From: PCC-6802 sp943367755
GTDB taxonomy: Bacteria > Cyanobacteriota > Cyanobacteriia > Pseudanabaenales > Pseudanabaenaceae
Assembly (NCBI GenBank): GCA_943367755.1
Contig: CALRKB020000017.1
Location: 1-64,000 of the forward strand
Direction of reading: 5' to 3'
DNA: 64,000 nt
In this document: in pieces, positions 33,919 to 41,528 of the stretch
Numbering within the stretch: position 1 is the stretch's first letter
Layout of the letters: each line of letters opens with the position of its first letter
Notes under the pieces: model-generated
Seen by the model: the letters and a program-made list of their open reading frames with translations, nothing else
Database searches by the model: none
What the model was told of the DNA's origin: nothing
Made by a program: the position numbers and the translations under genes

Positions 33919-34359
33919 GTGGAACTTTCTCTCAAATGTGAATATGCAATCCTAGCTTTACTGGAGCTGGCCAGTTGTTTTGCGGCAGCTCAACCCTTAC
34001 AAAGTCGTCAGATTGCTAGTCAAAGGAATATCCCCGATCGCTACTTAGAACACCTTCTGGCTACCTTAAGACGTAATGGCTTGTTACGCAGCCAACGTGG
34101 ATCGAGGGGCGGCTATTTATTGGCGCGTGAGCCTTGGAGTATAAGCATCCTAGATATTATCCGTTGTATTGAAGGCAGTGATGCCTCTATAGCAAATGCG
34201 CAGAAAAGCAATATGGATACGGAAGCTATTTCTGTAGTGCAGGAGCTATGGCAAGCATCTCAGCAAGCCGCAACCGATGTTTTAGGCAAATGCACATTAA
34301 AAGATTTGTACGAACTGGAGAAGCAACGTCAGTTGTCTACCACGATGTATTACATATAA
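33919..34359 (+). CDS. Rrf2 family transcriptional regulator (CymR-like)
   Basis: A 146-residue regulator from GTG 33919 (VELSLKCEYAILALLELASCF), the usual start of the family; a longer frame from 33817 is not family-like. The winged helix-turn-helix spans QSRQIASQRNIPDRYLEHLLATLRRNGLLRSQRGSRGGYLLAREPWSISILDI. The three-Cys Fe-S motif of IscR/NsrR (C-x5-C-x5-7-C) is missing from the region after IEGSDA, so it is not an Fe-S sensor. It lies 36 nt upstream of cysK on the same strand. In Bacillus and Staphylococcus, CymR binds CysK to sense cysteine, and the same pairing is likely here. Confidence 0.9.
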   Translation: MELSLKCEYAILALLELASCFAAAQPLQSRQIASQRNIPDRYLEHLLATLRRNGLLRSQRGSRGGYLLAREPWSISILDIIRCIEGSDASIANAQKSNMDTEAISVVQELWQASQQAATDVLGKCTLKDLYELEKQRQLSTTMYYI

Positions 34360-34395
34360 GTGTTAGTAAGTATTAGGTAAGTTTTTGGTCTTGAT

Positions 34396-35349
34396 ATGAA
34401 AATCGCCCATAACATCACAGAATTAATTGGTCGAACTCCCCTCGTAGAGCTAAATCGTATTCCCCAAGCTGAGGGCTGTCTAGCGCGGATTGTGGTTAAG
34501 TTGGAAGGCATGAATCCTGCGGCCTCAGTTAAGGATCGCATTGGCATTAGTATGGTCGATGAAGCCGAAAAGAAGGGGCAGATTTCACCTGGGAAAACTA
34601 CCCTGGTGGAACCAACGTCTGGCAATACCGGCATTGCTTTAGCAATGGTTGCTGCCGCTAAAGGCTATCGCTTGATTCTGACGATGCCAGATACGATGAG
34701 CATGGAACGTAGATCCATGTTGCGTGCCTATGGCGCTGAGCTAGAGCTTACCCCTGGTAGTGAAGGTATGGGTGGTGCAATTCGTCGCGCTACCGAAATT
34801 GCATCTAGTATGCCTAACGCTTATATGTTGCAACAGTTTCGCAATCCTGCTAATCCTGCAATTCATCGCGCCACCACAGCGATGGAGATTTGGGAAGATA
34901 CGGATGGACAGGTAGATTTTCTCGTGTCTGGTGTAGGGACGGGAGGCACAATTACTGGTGTGGCAGAGGCAATTAAACAACATAAACCTGGCTTTAAGGC
35001 GATCGCGGTAGAACCTGCTAATAGCCCCGTGCTATCTGGTGGTTCGCCTGGACCGCATAAAATTCAGGGGATTGGTGCTGGTTTCGTGCCTGAGGTATTG
35101 AATACATCATTGATTGATGAAGTAATTACAGTAACTGACGATCAGGCGATCGCCTATGGACGCAGGCTAGCTCGAGAAGAAGGTCTACTGTCAGGTATAT
35201 CTAGTGGCGCGGCGCTGTATGCCTCAATTCAGGTGGCTAAGCGAGCGGAAAACAAGGGCAAACTCATAGTGATGATTCAACCAAGCTTCGGCGAACGTTA
35301 TCTCAGCACTCCTCTGTTTCAAGATCCTGAGCTAGTTGCACTTAGCTAG
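34396..35349 (+). CDS. cysK: Cysteine synthase A
   Basis: A 317-residue PLP enzyme making cysteine from O-acetylserine and sulfide. The PLP-binding Lys46 is in NPAASVKDRIG. The substrate loop TSGNTGIALA, phosphate loop GTGGTITG and AVEPANSPVLSGG are all present. Its normal length and lack of extra domains separate it from cystathionine beta-synthase. Co-transcription with the CymR-like regulator suggests feedback by cysteine supply. It is convergent with rsmH, 13 nt apart. Confidence 0.97.
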   Translation: MKIAHNITELIGRTPLVELNRIPQAEGCLARIVVKLEGMNPAASVKDRIGISMVDEAEKKGQISPGKTTLVEPTSGNTGIALAMVAAAKGYRLILTMPDTMSMERRSMLRAYGAELELTPGSEGMGGAIRRATEIASSMPNAYMLQQFRNPANPAIHRATTAMEIWEDTDGQVDFLVSGVGTGGTITGVAEAIKQHKPGFKAIAVEPANSPVLSGGSPGPHKIQGIGAGFVPEVLNTSLIDEVITVTDDQAIAYGRRLAREEGLLSGISSGAALYASIQVAKRAENKGKLIVMIQPSFGERYLSTPLFQDPELVALS

Positions 35350-35362
35350 TATTCTGCCAGTC

Positions 35363-36238
35363 CTAGTTCAATCGCTCTGCTAACCGCAATTTAGCCGAAC
35401 GCGAGCGGGCATTTATTGATATCTCTGCTTCTGTAGCGACGATCGGTTTTTTGGTAATTACCTGAAGGCGGAGGTCCTCTTTAAATGCGTGCTTTACTCG
35501 GCGATCTTCCAAACTATGGAAGCTGATCACTCCTAGCTTACCGCCTGGTTTGAGCCAGTCTGGCACAAGCTGGAGCCAGTTTTCTAAGATCTGCAATTCC
35601 TGGTTAACAGCGATGCGTAAAGCTTGAAATACTCGTGTAGCGGGATGGATTCTGCCATAGCGATAATTGCGTGGGACGCACCGGGCGATCGCTTCTGCTA
35701 GTTGTGTAGTGGTATGGAACGGTCTTTGTGCCACGATCGCCCGCGCAATCCGTCGTGATAATCTTTCTTCGCCGAGTTGGAAAAAAATATCGGCTAATTC
35801 TACTTCCGCACTATGGTTAATTATCTCAGCAGCAGTCAGAGACTGTCGCGGATCCATACGCATATCCAAATCACCTGTTTCTCTAAAGCTAAATCCCCGT
35901 TCTGGCAGATCTAGCTGCGCCGAACTCACCCCTAAATCGGCAATAATGCCATCAAAGCGATATCCATTAACAGGAGAATAGTCGTTAAAGTTGCCATGCC
36001 AAAACTGAACCTGTGACTCGTAGGCAGCTAACTTTTGTTTTGCCGCCGCGATCGCCATTTCATCCTGGTCAATTGCGATTAGTTTCACATCCGGTGCTGC
36101 TGCCAGAATCAAGGCACTATGCCCACCACCGCCCACGGTGCAGTCAAGGTAATATCCTCCAGCCATAATTCCCAATCCTTCGATCAGGGCATCAGCTAGG
36201 ACAGGAATGTGATGAAAATCTGGTTTTGAGTTAGCCAA
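35363..36238 (-). CDS. rsmH: 16S rRNA (cytosine(1402)-N(4))-methyltransferase
   Basis: A 291-residue SAM-dependent methyltransferase. The N-terminal HHIPVLADALIEGL, SAM motif YLDCTVGGGGHSALIL, IAIDQDEMAI, GIIADLGVSSAQLDLPERGFSF, the inserted helical domain, and KPGGKLGVISFHSLEDRRVKHAF are all diagnostic. It methylates C1402 in the decoding centre of the 30S subunit. In many bacteria it heads the division cluster (mraW), but no division genes are near here, as is usual in cyanobacteria. It is convergent with cysK. Confidence 0.96.
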   Translation of the reverse strand: MANSKPDFHHIPVLADALIEGLGIMAGGYYLDCTVGGGGHSALILAAAPDVKLIAIDQDEMAIAAAKQKLAAYESQVQFWHGNFNDYSPVNGYRFDGIIADLGVSSAQLDLPERGFSFRETGDLDMRMDPRQSLTAAEIINHSAEVELADIFFQLGEERLSRRIARAIVAQRPFHTTTQLAEAIARCVPRNYRYGRIHPATRVFQALRIAVNQELQILENWLQLVPDWLKPGGKLGVISFHSLEDRRVKHAFKEDLRLQVITKKPIVATEAEISINARSRSAKLRLAERLN

Positions 36239-36326
36239 AGGGAAGTAATTAATTGTGCCTCAATCCAGAATATAGCAATTTGCATATCAGCTCGAACCGG
36301 GCGGAAACATAGGCCTGACCATACAG

Positions 36327-36911
36327 CTAGTTTAACCGTGCAAGAATCCAGGTTACCGCTGCGGACAGATCGGCAGCGATGCACTCTGGCTGCACTGCAT
36401 GTTGATAGTTACCCGCCAGCACCTGTTCGCCATAGCCGCTAGATACGAGGATGCCTTTACAGCCAGCATTACGCGCCAAATCAATATCAGTGGCTTTATC
36501 TCCGACCATAAAGCTGCGTCGCAAATCTAAATCGTGTTGCCAGGCAGCGGCGACCAACATGCCTGTATTCGGCTTGCGCCAGGTAGAGCAATAGGTAAGG
36601 TCTGGATTAACGCCACCCTCAGGCTGACTTAGCGAGCCACAATAATAGAGCGCATCCAGATGTGCGCCTGCTTCTTGCTTGAGCAAGTCTTGCAAGCGAT
36701 CGTGCAGTGCCTCGATGTGACCGAGGGAGTAATAGCCTCTGGCAGCTCCGGCTTGATTGGAAACCAGGCAACAAAAGATCTGATGCTCGTTGAGCGATCG
36801 CACTGCCGCCGCCGCACCAGGCATTAGTACTAAATCTTCCAAGTGATGAATGTAACCAGCTTCTTGATTGAGTACGCCATCACGGTCAAGAAATACTGCA
36901 GATTTGAGCAT
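36327..36911 (-). CDS. gmhB: D-glycero-manno-heptose-1,7-bisphosphate 7-phosphatase (HAD family)
   Basis: A 194-residue HAD phosphatase. The nucleophile motif is FLDRDGVLNQ, motif II LVSNQAG, motif III WRKPNTGM and motif IV VGDKATDIDLARNAGC. The zinc loop that marks the GmhB subgroup is present but reduced: YYCGSLSQPEGGVNPDLTYCSTWRKP has two Cys instead of the usual Cys-His-Cys-Cys set, so metal binding may be altered. It makes the heptose precursor for LPS or S-layer glycans. It lies 37 nt downstream of ureF, and the two are probably co-transcribed by read-through. Confidence 0.88.
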   Translation of the reverse strand: MLKSAVFLDRDGVLNQEAGYIHHLEDLVLMPGAAAAVRSLNEHQIFCCLVSNQAGAARGYYSLGHIEALHDRLQDLLKQEAGAHLDALYYCGSLSQPEGGVNPDLTYCSTWRKPNTGMLVAAAWQHDLDLRRSFMVGDKATDIDLARNAGCKGILVSSGYGEQVLAGNYQHAVQPECIAADLSAAVTWILARLN

Positions 36912-36948
36912 AATGGTTGCAGATTTTCAGTATTAAAGACAGGAAATT

Positions 36949-37623
36949 TTAGCTGCGAAACAAGCGTGCATATTGGATTTCGTGTGCCATGCTCGCCAGC
37001 GATAATCCCCAGGTACATGCTTCTAGCTCATCATCGGCAAGATGCATGACTTCCCGCGCTGTCTCAGCAATACGGGGTTGTAAATCGAGCAGCATTTGTT
37101 GGCCTGCGGTCTGTCCGAGCGGAATCAGTTTCACACCTGCCCCCACGAGGTTACTCGCCCAACTATAGAGATAACCGATCGCAGTTGTGGCGAGATCGAT
37201 TTGCCAGCGTTCAGCCGCGATCGCAAAGGCGATCGCAAAGTTATAGTTTTTATCCCTTGCTAAAGACAAATCTAGACTCGGCTGCAAATTTTGCATTAGA
37301 CGTACCAGGCTTTGACCCATTTGCCAACTTTGGTGGCGTAACTCTTCAGTTTCTCGCGCTGCCGAGAGCCAGTCATTCCAGTACCACAGCATATCCATAT
37401 TTTGAGAGGCGATTGCCTCATAAGCACGTACTAAAATCGCGGCTTCCATGTGGATTGAGCCAAAGCGTAGTTCTTGGATTAGCCAATGTTGTAAGCGATC
37501 GCTGCTGTCGATTTTGCCACTGTCAACTAGATATTCTAGTCCTTCGGAGTAGCTATAGGCCCCGACAGGTAAAGCTGAGCTTGCCAGTTGCAGTAAGTGC
37601 ATTAGGGTAATGGCATCAGGCAT
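36949..37623 (-). CDS. ureF: Urease accessory protein UreF
   Basis: A 224-residue protein from ATG 37623 (MPDAITLMHLLQLASSALPVGAYSYSEGLEYLVDSG, the family start). A longer frame to 37707 would sit inside ureE and is rejected. It is all-helical, with conserved SSALPVGAYSYSEGLE, QLGQ-like SWQMGQSL, and the late ASNLVGAGVKLIPLGQTAGQQML. UreF acts with UreD/H and UreG to load nickel into urease. The gene overlaps ureE by 8 nt, so translation is coupled. ureG, ureD and the structural genes ureABC are not in this window. Confidence 0.94.
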   Translation of the reverse strand: MPDAITLMHLLQLASSALPVGAYSYSEGLEYLVDSGKIDSSDRLQHWLIQELRFGSIHMEAAILVRAYEAIASQNMDMLWYWNDWLSAARETEELRHQSWQMGQSLVRLMQNLQPSLDLSLARDKNYNFAIAFAIAAERWQIDLATTAIGYLYSWASNLVGAGVKLIPLGQTAGQQMLLDLQPRIAETAREVMHLADDELEACTWGLSLASMAHEIQYARLFRS

Positions 37624-38119
37624 GGGAATGGTGCTCACTTGCGTGATCAGCTTCGTGCTTATCTTCATGGCTGTGGTGGGCAGCATAGGCTCCTGCTTCT
37701 GGCTCAAATGGCAGAACCTCTTCGGTTACATGCAGACCCATGCGATGCAGCATATCGGCTAGCACGGAATCTGGCTCTAGTCTCAGGTAATCGAGGGTGA
37801 TTTCGAGTGGGATGTGACGATTGCCAAGGTGATAGGCAGCTCGCAGCAAATCTAACAGTGTATGGGCAGTGACTGTCATCACTGGTTCGGGTTTGGCAAC
37901 TACCATAACTAACTGTCTGGGAGTGTTGGTATCAGACTCGCTCACCAATATATCGCCGTGCTGCAATATAGTGCCTCTGGCTAAATGCAATCTGACCTCT
38001 ATGCCTTCGGTAGTGAGGAATTGTTTGCGACTACGGCGGCGCTCCTCGGCAGTCAGGGGTAGGGTGAGATCGGCAGGGGTAGGGCGATCGGCTAGTAGGC
38101 GATCGGTTAGGGTTAGCAT
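37616..38119 (-). CDS. ureE: Urease accessory nickel chaperone UreE
   Basis: A 167-residue protein with the UreE peptide-binding N-terminal domain (LTLPLTAEERRRSRKQFLTTEGIEVRLHLARGTILQHGDIL) and C-terminal metal-binding domain (AAYHLGNRHIPLEI, DSVLADMLHRMGLHV). The last 21 residues contain eight histidines, the usual nickel-binding tail. It delivers nickel to the UreFGD assembly complex. It heads a two-gene operon with ureF. The remaining urease genes must be elsewhere, which is usual in cyanobacteria. Confidence 0.96.
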   Translation of the reverse strand: MLTLTDRLLADRPTPADLTLPLTAEERRRSRKQFLTTEGIEVRLHLARGTILQHGDILVSESDTNTPRQLVMVVAKPEPVMTVTAHTLLDLLRAAYHLGNRHIPLEITLDYLRLEPDSVLADMLHRMGLHVTEEVLPFEPEAGAYAAHHSHEDKHEADHASEHHSHA

Positions 38120-38217
38120 GGAGATTATGCGCCAGAGAGGTAGTGTTGTCTATTTTAATCATTGACTAAAGTCGTGACTAGCAACACTTTTTTTATATTC
38201 TTAATATGAGATAAATT

Positions 38218-38640
38218 CTATGAACTACCATCTAGCCGCTTCGCTGAGCTAGAGGTTTCTGACGCTTCGTTTGAGTTACTTACCTTCTCACATCCGAGGG
38301 TGCGATTGATAGAGGTATCTCATCGACATCTAACGACGTTAGTTCCTAGCGCCGTGAGTAAAATATTCGGTTTACTCAAAATACTGAGAGGCTTATTGTT
38401 TCGCCGTAGTCTCAATTATCGGGTTATGAACTCCGGATACTGCCATCAACTGTATCGGTCTAGGGTAGATAAGAGCTTCTATTCCGTAGAAAGAAGGTTG
38501 TCATCCTTGATAGCAAGCGGGTCTATTACAGTAATGCCTCGCTATGGCAATTTTACCATGATTTGCCGACTCCGCTTCGCTACATCGGCGCGCTATCCTT
38601 CCCCACCCTCAGCGAAGCGGGGTGGGGACTGCCGCGATCT
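38218..38640 (-). mobile_element. Non-autonomous IS200/IS605-like element (PATE-like)
   Basis: About 420 bp with no credible gene, bounded by hairpins. At the right side is CCCCACCC (38601-38608) with GGGTGGGG (38620-38627). At the left is TCTAGC (38231-38236) with GCTAGA (38248-38253), flanked on the minus strand by GGTAGTTCATAG. A third hairpin, GCCGA (38565-38569) with TCGGC (38585-38589), lies inside. All three loops contain AGCGAAGCGG on one strand. Subterminal hairpins without terminal inverted repeats are characteristic of IS200/IS605 derivatives. The element reaches into the end of the EAL gene. Confidence 0.5.
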
Positions 38641-40346
38641 AGTTCAATTTCAGCGACTGGAAGCGGTTTAGAAAATAAATAACCCTGGCCAAATTCACAA
38701 CCGAGTTGTTTTAGCCACTGAAGTTGTTGAGTTGTTTCAATTCCTTCGGCAATGACGGCAAGTTCGAGTTGATTGCTCAGAGTAATAATGGTGTTCACAA
38801 CTTGATAGTTCCGATTTCCAACTTGGAGTTGATTGACAAAGGAACGATCTATTTTCAGGGCATCTACTGGGAAGCGGTGCAGATAACCAAGGGAAGAATA
38901 ACCCGTGCCAAAGTCATCAATAGCGATTTGAATTTGCCGCGATCGCAATTGTTCTGTGAGCGCGATCGCCATTTCCGCATTATCCAAGATCGCACTTTCC
39001 GTAATTTCCAGTTTCAGGTGAGCCGGGTTGACAGCGGTTTCTGCCAATACCCGATCGATATCGCTCAGGAGAGTCGAGCAGGCAAATTGACGCACAGAAA
39101 GGTTTACGCTCACAGTTAACTCTGGCCAACCCTCTTGCTCCCAGGTGCGAAGTTGCTGACACGCCTGCTTCAATACCACCAGCCCAACTGGCACAATCAG
39201 TCCTGTTTCTTCCAGGCAGGGAATAAACTCTCCTGGTGAAACTAAGCCCCGTTCGGGATGTTGCCAACGTACTAGTGCTTCAAACCCGCAAATATTTTCG
39301 GTTTGCAGATTGACAATCGGTTGGTAGTAGACAAGAAATTCTTGCCGTACCAGTGCTCGCTGCAAATCGTTTTCCAGGGTCAGGCGGTTCAACATTGCCA
39401 AAGACATTTGGCGATCGAAGATTTGATAGCAGCCCTTACCGCGCAGTTTGGCTTTGTACATTGCCGTATCGGCATCTTGCAATGGTTCTTCCGGTTGCTG
39501 ATAAATACTACTGCCTAGCGCAATACCCATACAAGCAGTCATAAAGATTTCACAATCAGCAACTACAAACGACGTCTCAAAACCCTGTAGAATCTCCTGG
39601 ATGAATTGTTCAAGGGTGTTCTCGTCATTGATTTGATGCAGCAAAAAGCAGAACTCATCCTCACCAACCCGTGCTAACACATCACCAGAGCGCAAATGCT
39701 GTTGTAACCGCTCCGCAATGGCCAGCAGTAGTTGATTGCCAACTCCATAGCCGAAGGAACCGTTGATTAGTTTGAACCGATCGCAATCTAGATAAACCAC
39801 GGCAAAAGACGACTCGCTTGCTTGCAACGCTTCACCTAACTTCTGAAGCAAAAACGTCCGACTGGGCAACTGTGTCAGCGCATCTTGAAAAATCACGGTT
39901 TGCAACTCAGCCGTTCGCAGTTGTACTTTTTCTTCCAGCACGGCATTAAACGCAGCTAATTGCTGGTGCTGCTGTCGAATGCGTAACATCGATTGCACCC
40001 TTGCGTGCAACTCCAAACTGTTCAAGGGCTTGCTAATGAAGTCGTCTGCTCCAGCCAGCAAGCAGTTAGCCAGATCCTCTTTTGCTGTCAGAGCAGTCAC
40101 CATGATGATGGGAACCAATTGCCATTTAGGCATCGCTTTGATGCGACGGCAGACCTCAATTCCATCAATTCCTGGCATCATGACATCCAGCAAAATTGCA
40201 TCAGGTTGATACACTTCGAGTAGGGCGATTGCTTCTTGACCATTAGAAGCGTAGTGCAATTCATATCGATTGGGTAAGAGCGACTCAATCACATCAAAGT
40301 TATTGGGATCGTCATCAATAACCAGGACAGAGGACTGAACGTTCAT
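38580..40346 (-). CDS. Response regulator with GGDEF and EAL domains
   Basis: A 588-residue protein: receiver (about 1-125, DAILLDVMMPGIDG phosphorylation site), short coiled coil, GGDEF (about 150-310) and EAL (about 325-570). The GGDEF signature is altered to RVGEDEF, so cyclase activity is doubtful. The EAL phosphodiesterase residues look complete (EALVRWQHP, SVNLSVRQF, KLEITES, DDFGTGYSS, KIDRSF, AEGIET). It would break down cyclic di-GMP when phosphorylated. After FSKPLPVAEIEL the last 19 residues (DRGSPHPASLRVGKDSAPM) are encoded by the mobile-element end, so the native tail is lost. It overlaps the preceding kinase gene by 4 nt and is the output of the operon. Confidence 0.92.
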   Translation of the reverse strand: MNVQSSVLVIDDDPNNFDVIESLLPNRYELHYASNGQEAIALLEVYQPDAILLDVMMPGIDGIEVCRRIKAMPKWQLVPIIMVTALTAKEDLANCLLAGADDFISKPLNSLELHARVQSMLRIRQQHQQLAAFNAVLEEKVQLRTAELQTVIFQDALTQLPSRTFLLQKLGEALQASESSFAVVYLDCDRFKLINGSFGYGVGNQLLLAIAERLQQHLRSGDVLARVGEDEFCFLLHQINDENTLEQFIQEILQGFETSFVVADCEIFMTACMGIALGSSIYQQPEEPLQDADTAMYKAKLRGKGCYQIFDRQMSLAMLNRLTLENDLQRALVRQEFLVYYQPIVNLQTENICGFEALVRWQHPERGLVSPGEFIPCLEETGLIVPVGLVVLKQACQQLRTWEQEGWPELTVSVNLSVRQFACSTLLSDIDRVLAETAVNPAHLKLEITESAILDNAEMAIALTEQLRSRQIQIAIDDFGTGYSSLGYLHRFPVDALKIDRSFVNQLQVGNRNYQVVNTIITLSNQLELAVIAEGIETTQQLQWLKQLGCEFGQGYLFSKPLPVAEIELDRGSPHPASLRVGKDSAPM

Positions 40347-41494
40347 GGCTGCAAAGTTGGGTTGATTGGTAGGGTAATACGAACTTCTGTTTCCTGATGG
40401 TAAACACTCGAAATCGAAAACTTACCACCATGAATTTCTGTTATTCTCTTGACGATTTTCAAGCCTAAGCCTAAGCCCTGTTGCTCGTAATGGTTGCGTT
40501 CAAATTGCATAAATGCTCCGATTTTTGAAACTTGTTCTTCTGTCATTCCCCGCCCGCGATCGCAAACGAGCAGATGAAATTCATCATTCATTATTTTGCT
40601 GCTTACCTTCACAGGAGTTCCGGGTTGAGAGAACTTAAAAGCGTTCTCTATCAACTCATCGACGATGCACTTTAAATCTTTACAACTCACTGCGACTTCT
40701 ACATCTTCAAGATCCCAAATTAAGTCATCGATACGGTTGACCCTTTTAGCTTGAGTTTTAATAGCATCTTCTATTAACAATCGAACGGGAATTATCTCGA
40801 GATTTAGTCTGTTTGGTTTAGAGGTATTTAAATTGCTAGCAGTTAGTTCTAATTGTGCATAGGTTAAAAATCTTTGCGTCAATTTTTCTAGTCTCTGTGC
40901 CGATTGTTGAGCTAATAGCAAAAACTCTGCAGTTTCTTTAGCACTCATGGTGTCATGATCGTCGATTAATATGCCAATTACACCAGAAATGCCATTTAGA
41001 GGAGTATTCAGTTCGTGGGGTAGACTAGCGACTAAGTTACGGGATAATTCGTTTAAGTTATTCTGCAAGAAGTCGATCGTGCTTGCTTGAGATTGAGATA
41101 GCATTTTTATGCTGTCATACTGTTGCTTAATCCGCAGCATGGAGCTAACTCTGGCACGCAGTTCAACACCACTCAAAGGCTTGCTGATAAAATCATCTGC
41201 TCCTGCTGCCAGGCATCTTGCCAGGTCATCTTTCCCCGTCAAAGCCGTCACCATGATGATCGGTACTGCTTGCCATTTGGGCATAGCTCTAATCTGCCGA
41301 CAGACTTCAATGCCATCAACTTCTGGCATCATCACATCCAACAGGATCGCATCTGGCTGAAACGTATCGAGCAGGGCAATTGCATCTTGACCTCTAGAAG
41401 CGTAGTGCAACTCATATCCATTGGGCAAGATTGCATCAATGACATCGAAGTTGTTGGGGTTGTCGTCAACGATTAAGATTGAAGGCACATTCAT
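40343..41494 (-). CDS. REC-histidine kinase hybrid (383 residues)
   Basis: A protein with an N-terminal receiver (about 1-125, DAILLDVMMPEVDG), a kinase dimerisation domain with the phospho-acceptor His in SLPHELNTPLNGI (about residue 162), and the ATPase domain with N box ELIENAFKFSQPG, G1 DRGRGM and G2 GLGLGLKIV. With the receiver first, its kinase activity is probably set by an upstream kinase. The SLPHELNTP form of the H box is a minor variant. The receiver is nearly identical to those of the flanking genes. The gene lies 34 nt after the 803-residue kinase and overlaps the EAL regulator by 4 nt. Confidence 0.92.
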   Translation of the reverse strand: MNVPSILIVDDNPNNFDVIDAILPNGYELHYASRGQDAIALLDTFQPDAILLDVMMPEVDGIEVCRQIRAMPKWQAVPIIMVTALTGKDDLARCLAAGADDFISKPLSGVELRARVSSMLRIKQQYDSIKMLSQSQASTIDFLQNNLNELSRNLVASLPHELNTPLNGISGVIGILIDDHDTMSAKETAEFLLLAQQSAQRLEKLTQRFLTYAQLELTASNLNTSKPNRLNLEIIPVRLLIEDAIKTQAKRVNRIDDLIWDLEDVEVAVSCKDLKCIVDELIENAFKFSQPGTPVKVSSKIMNDEFHLLVCDRGRGMTEEQVSKIGAFMQFERNHYEQQGLGLGLKIVKRITEIHGGKFSISSVYHQETEVRITLPINPTLQP

Positions 41495-41528
41495 TACCCG
41501 ATCTCCTGTACTGCTAAAAGCTTTTGCA

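Noticed and set aside
37624..37707. 28-residue extension of UreF
   Set aside because: It lies inside ureE and does not match UreF; ATG 37623 gives the family start.
38300..38671. 123-codon plus-strand frame
   Set aside because: It crosses the hairpins of the probable mobile element and the end of the EAL gene and has no recognisable domain.
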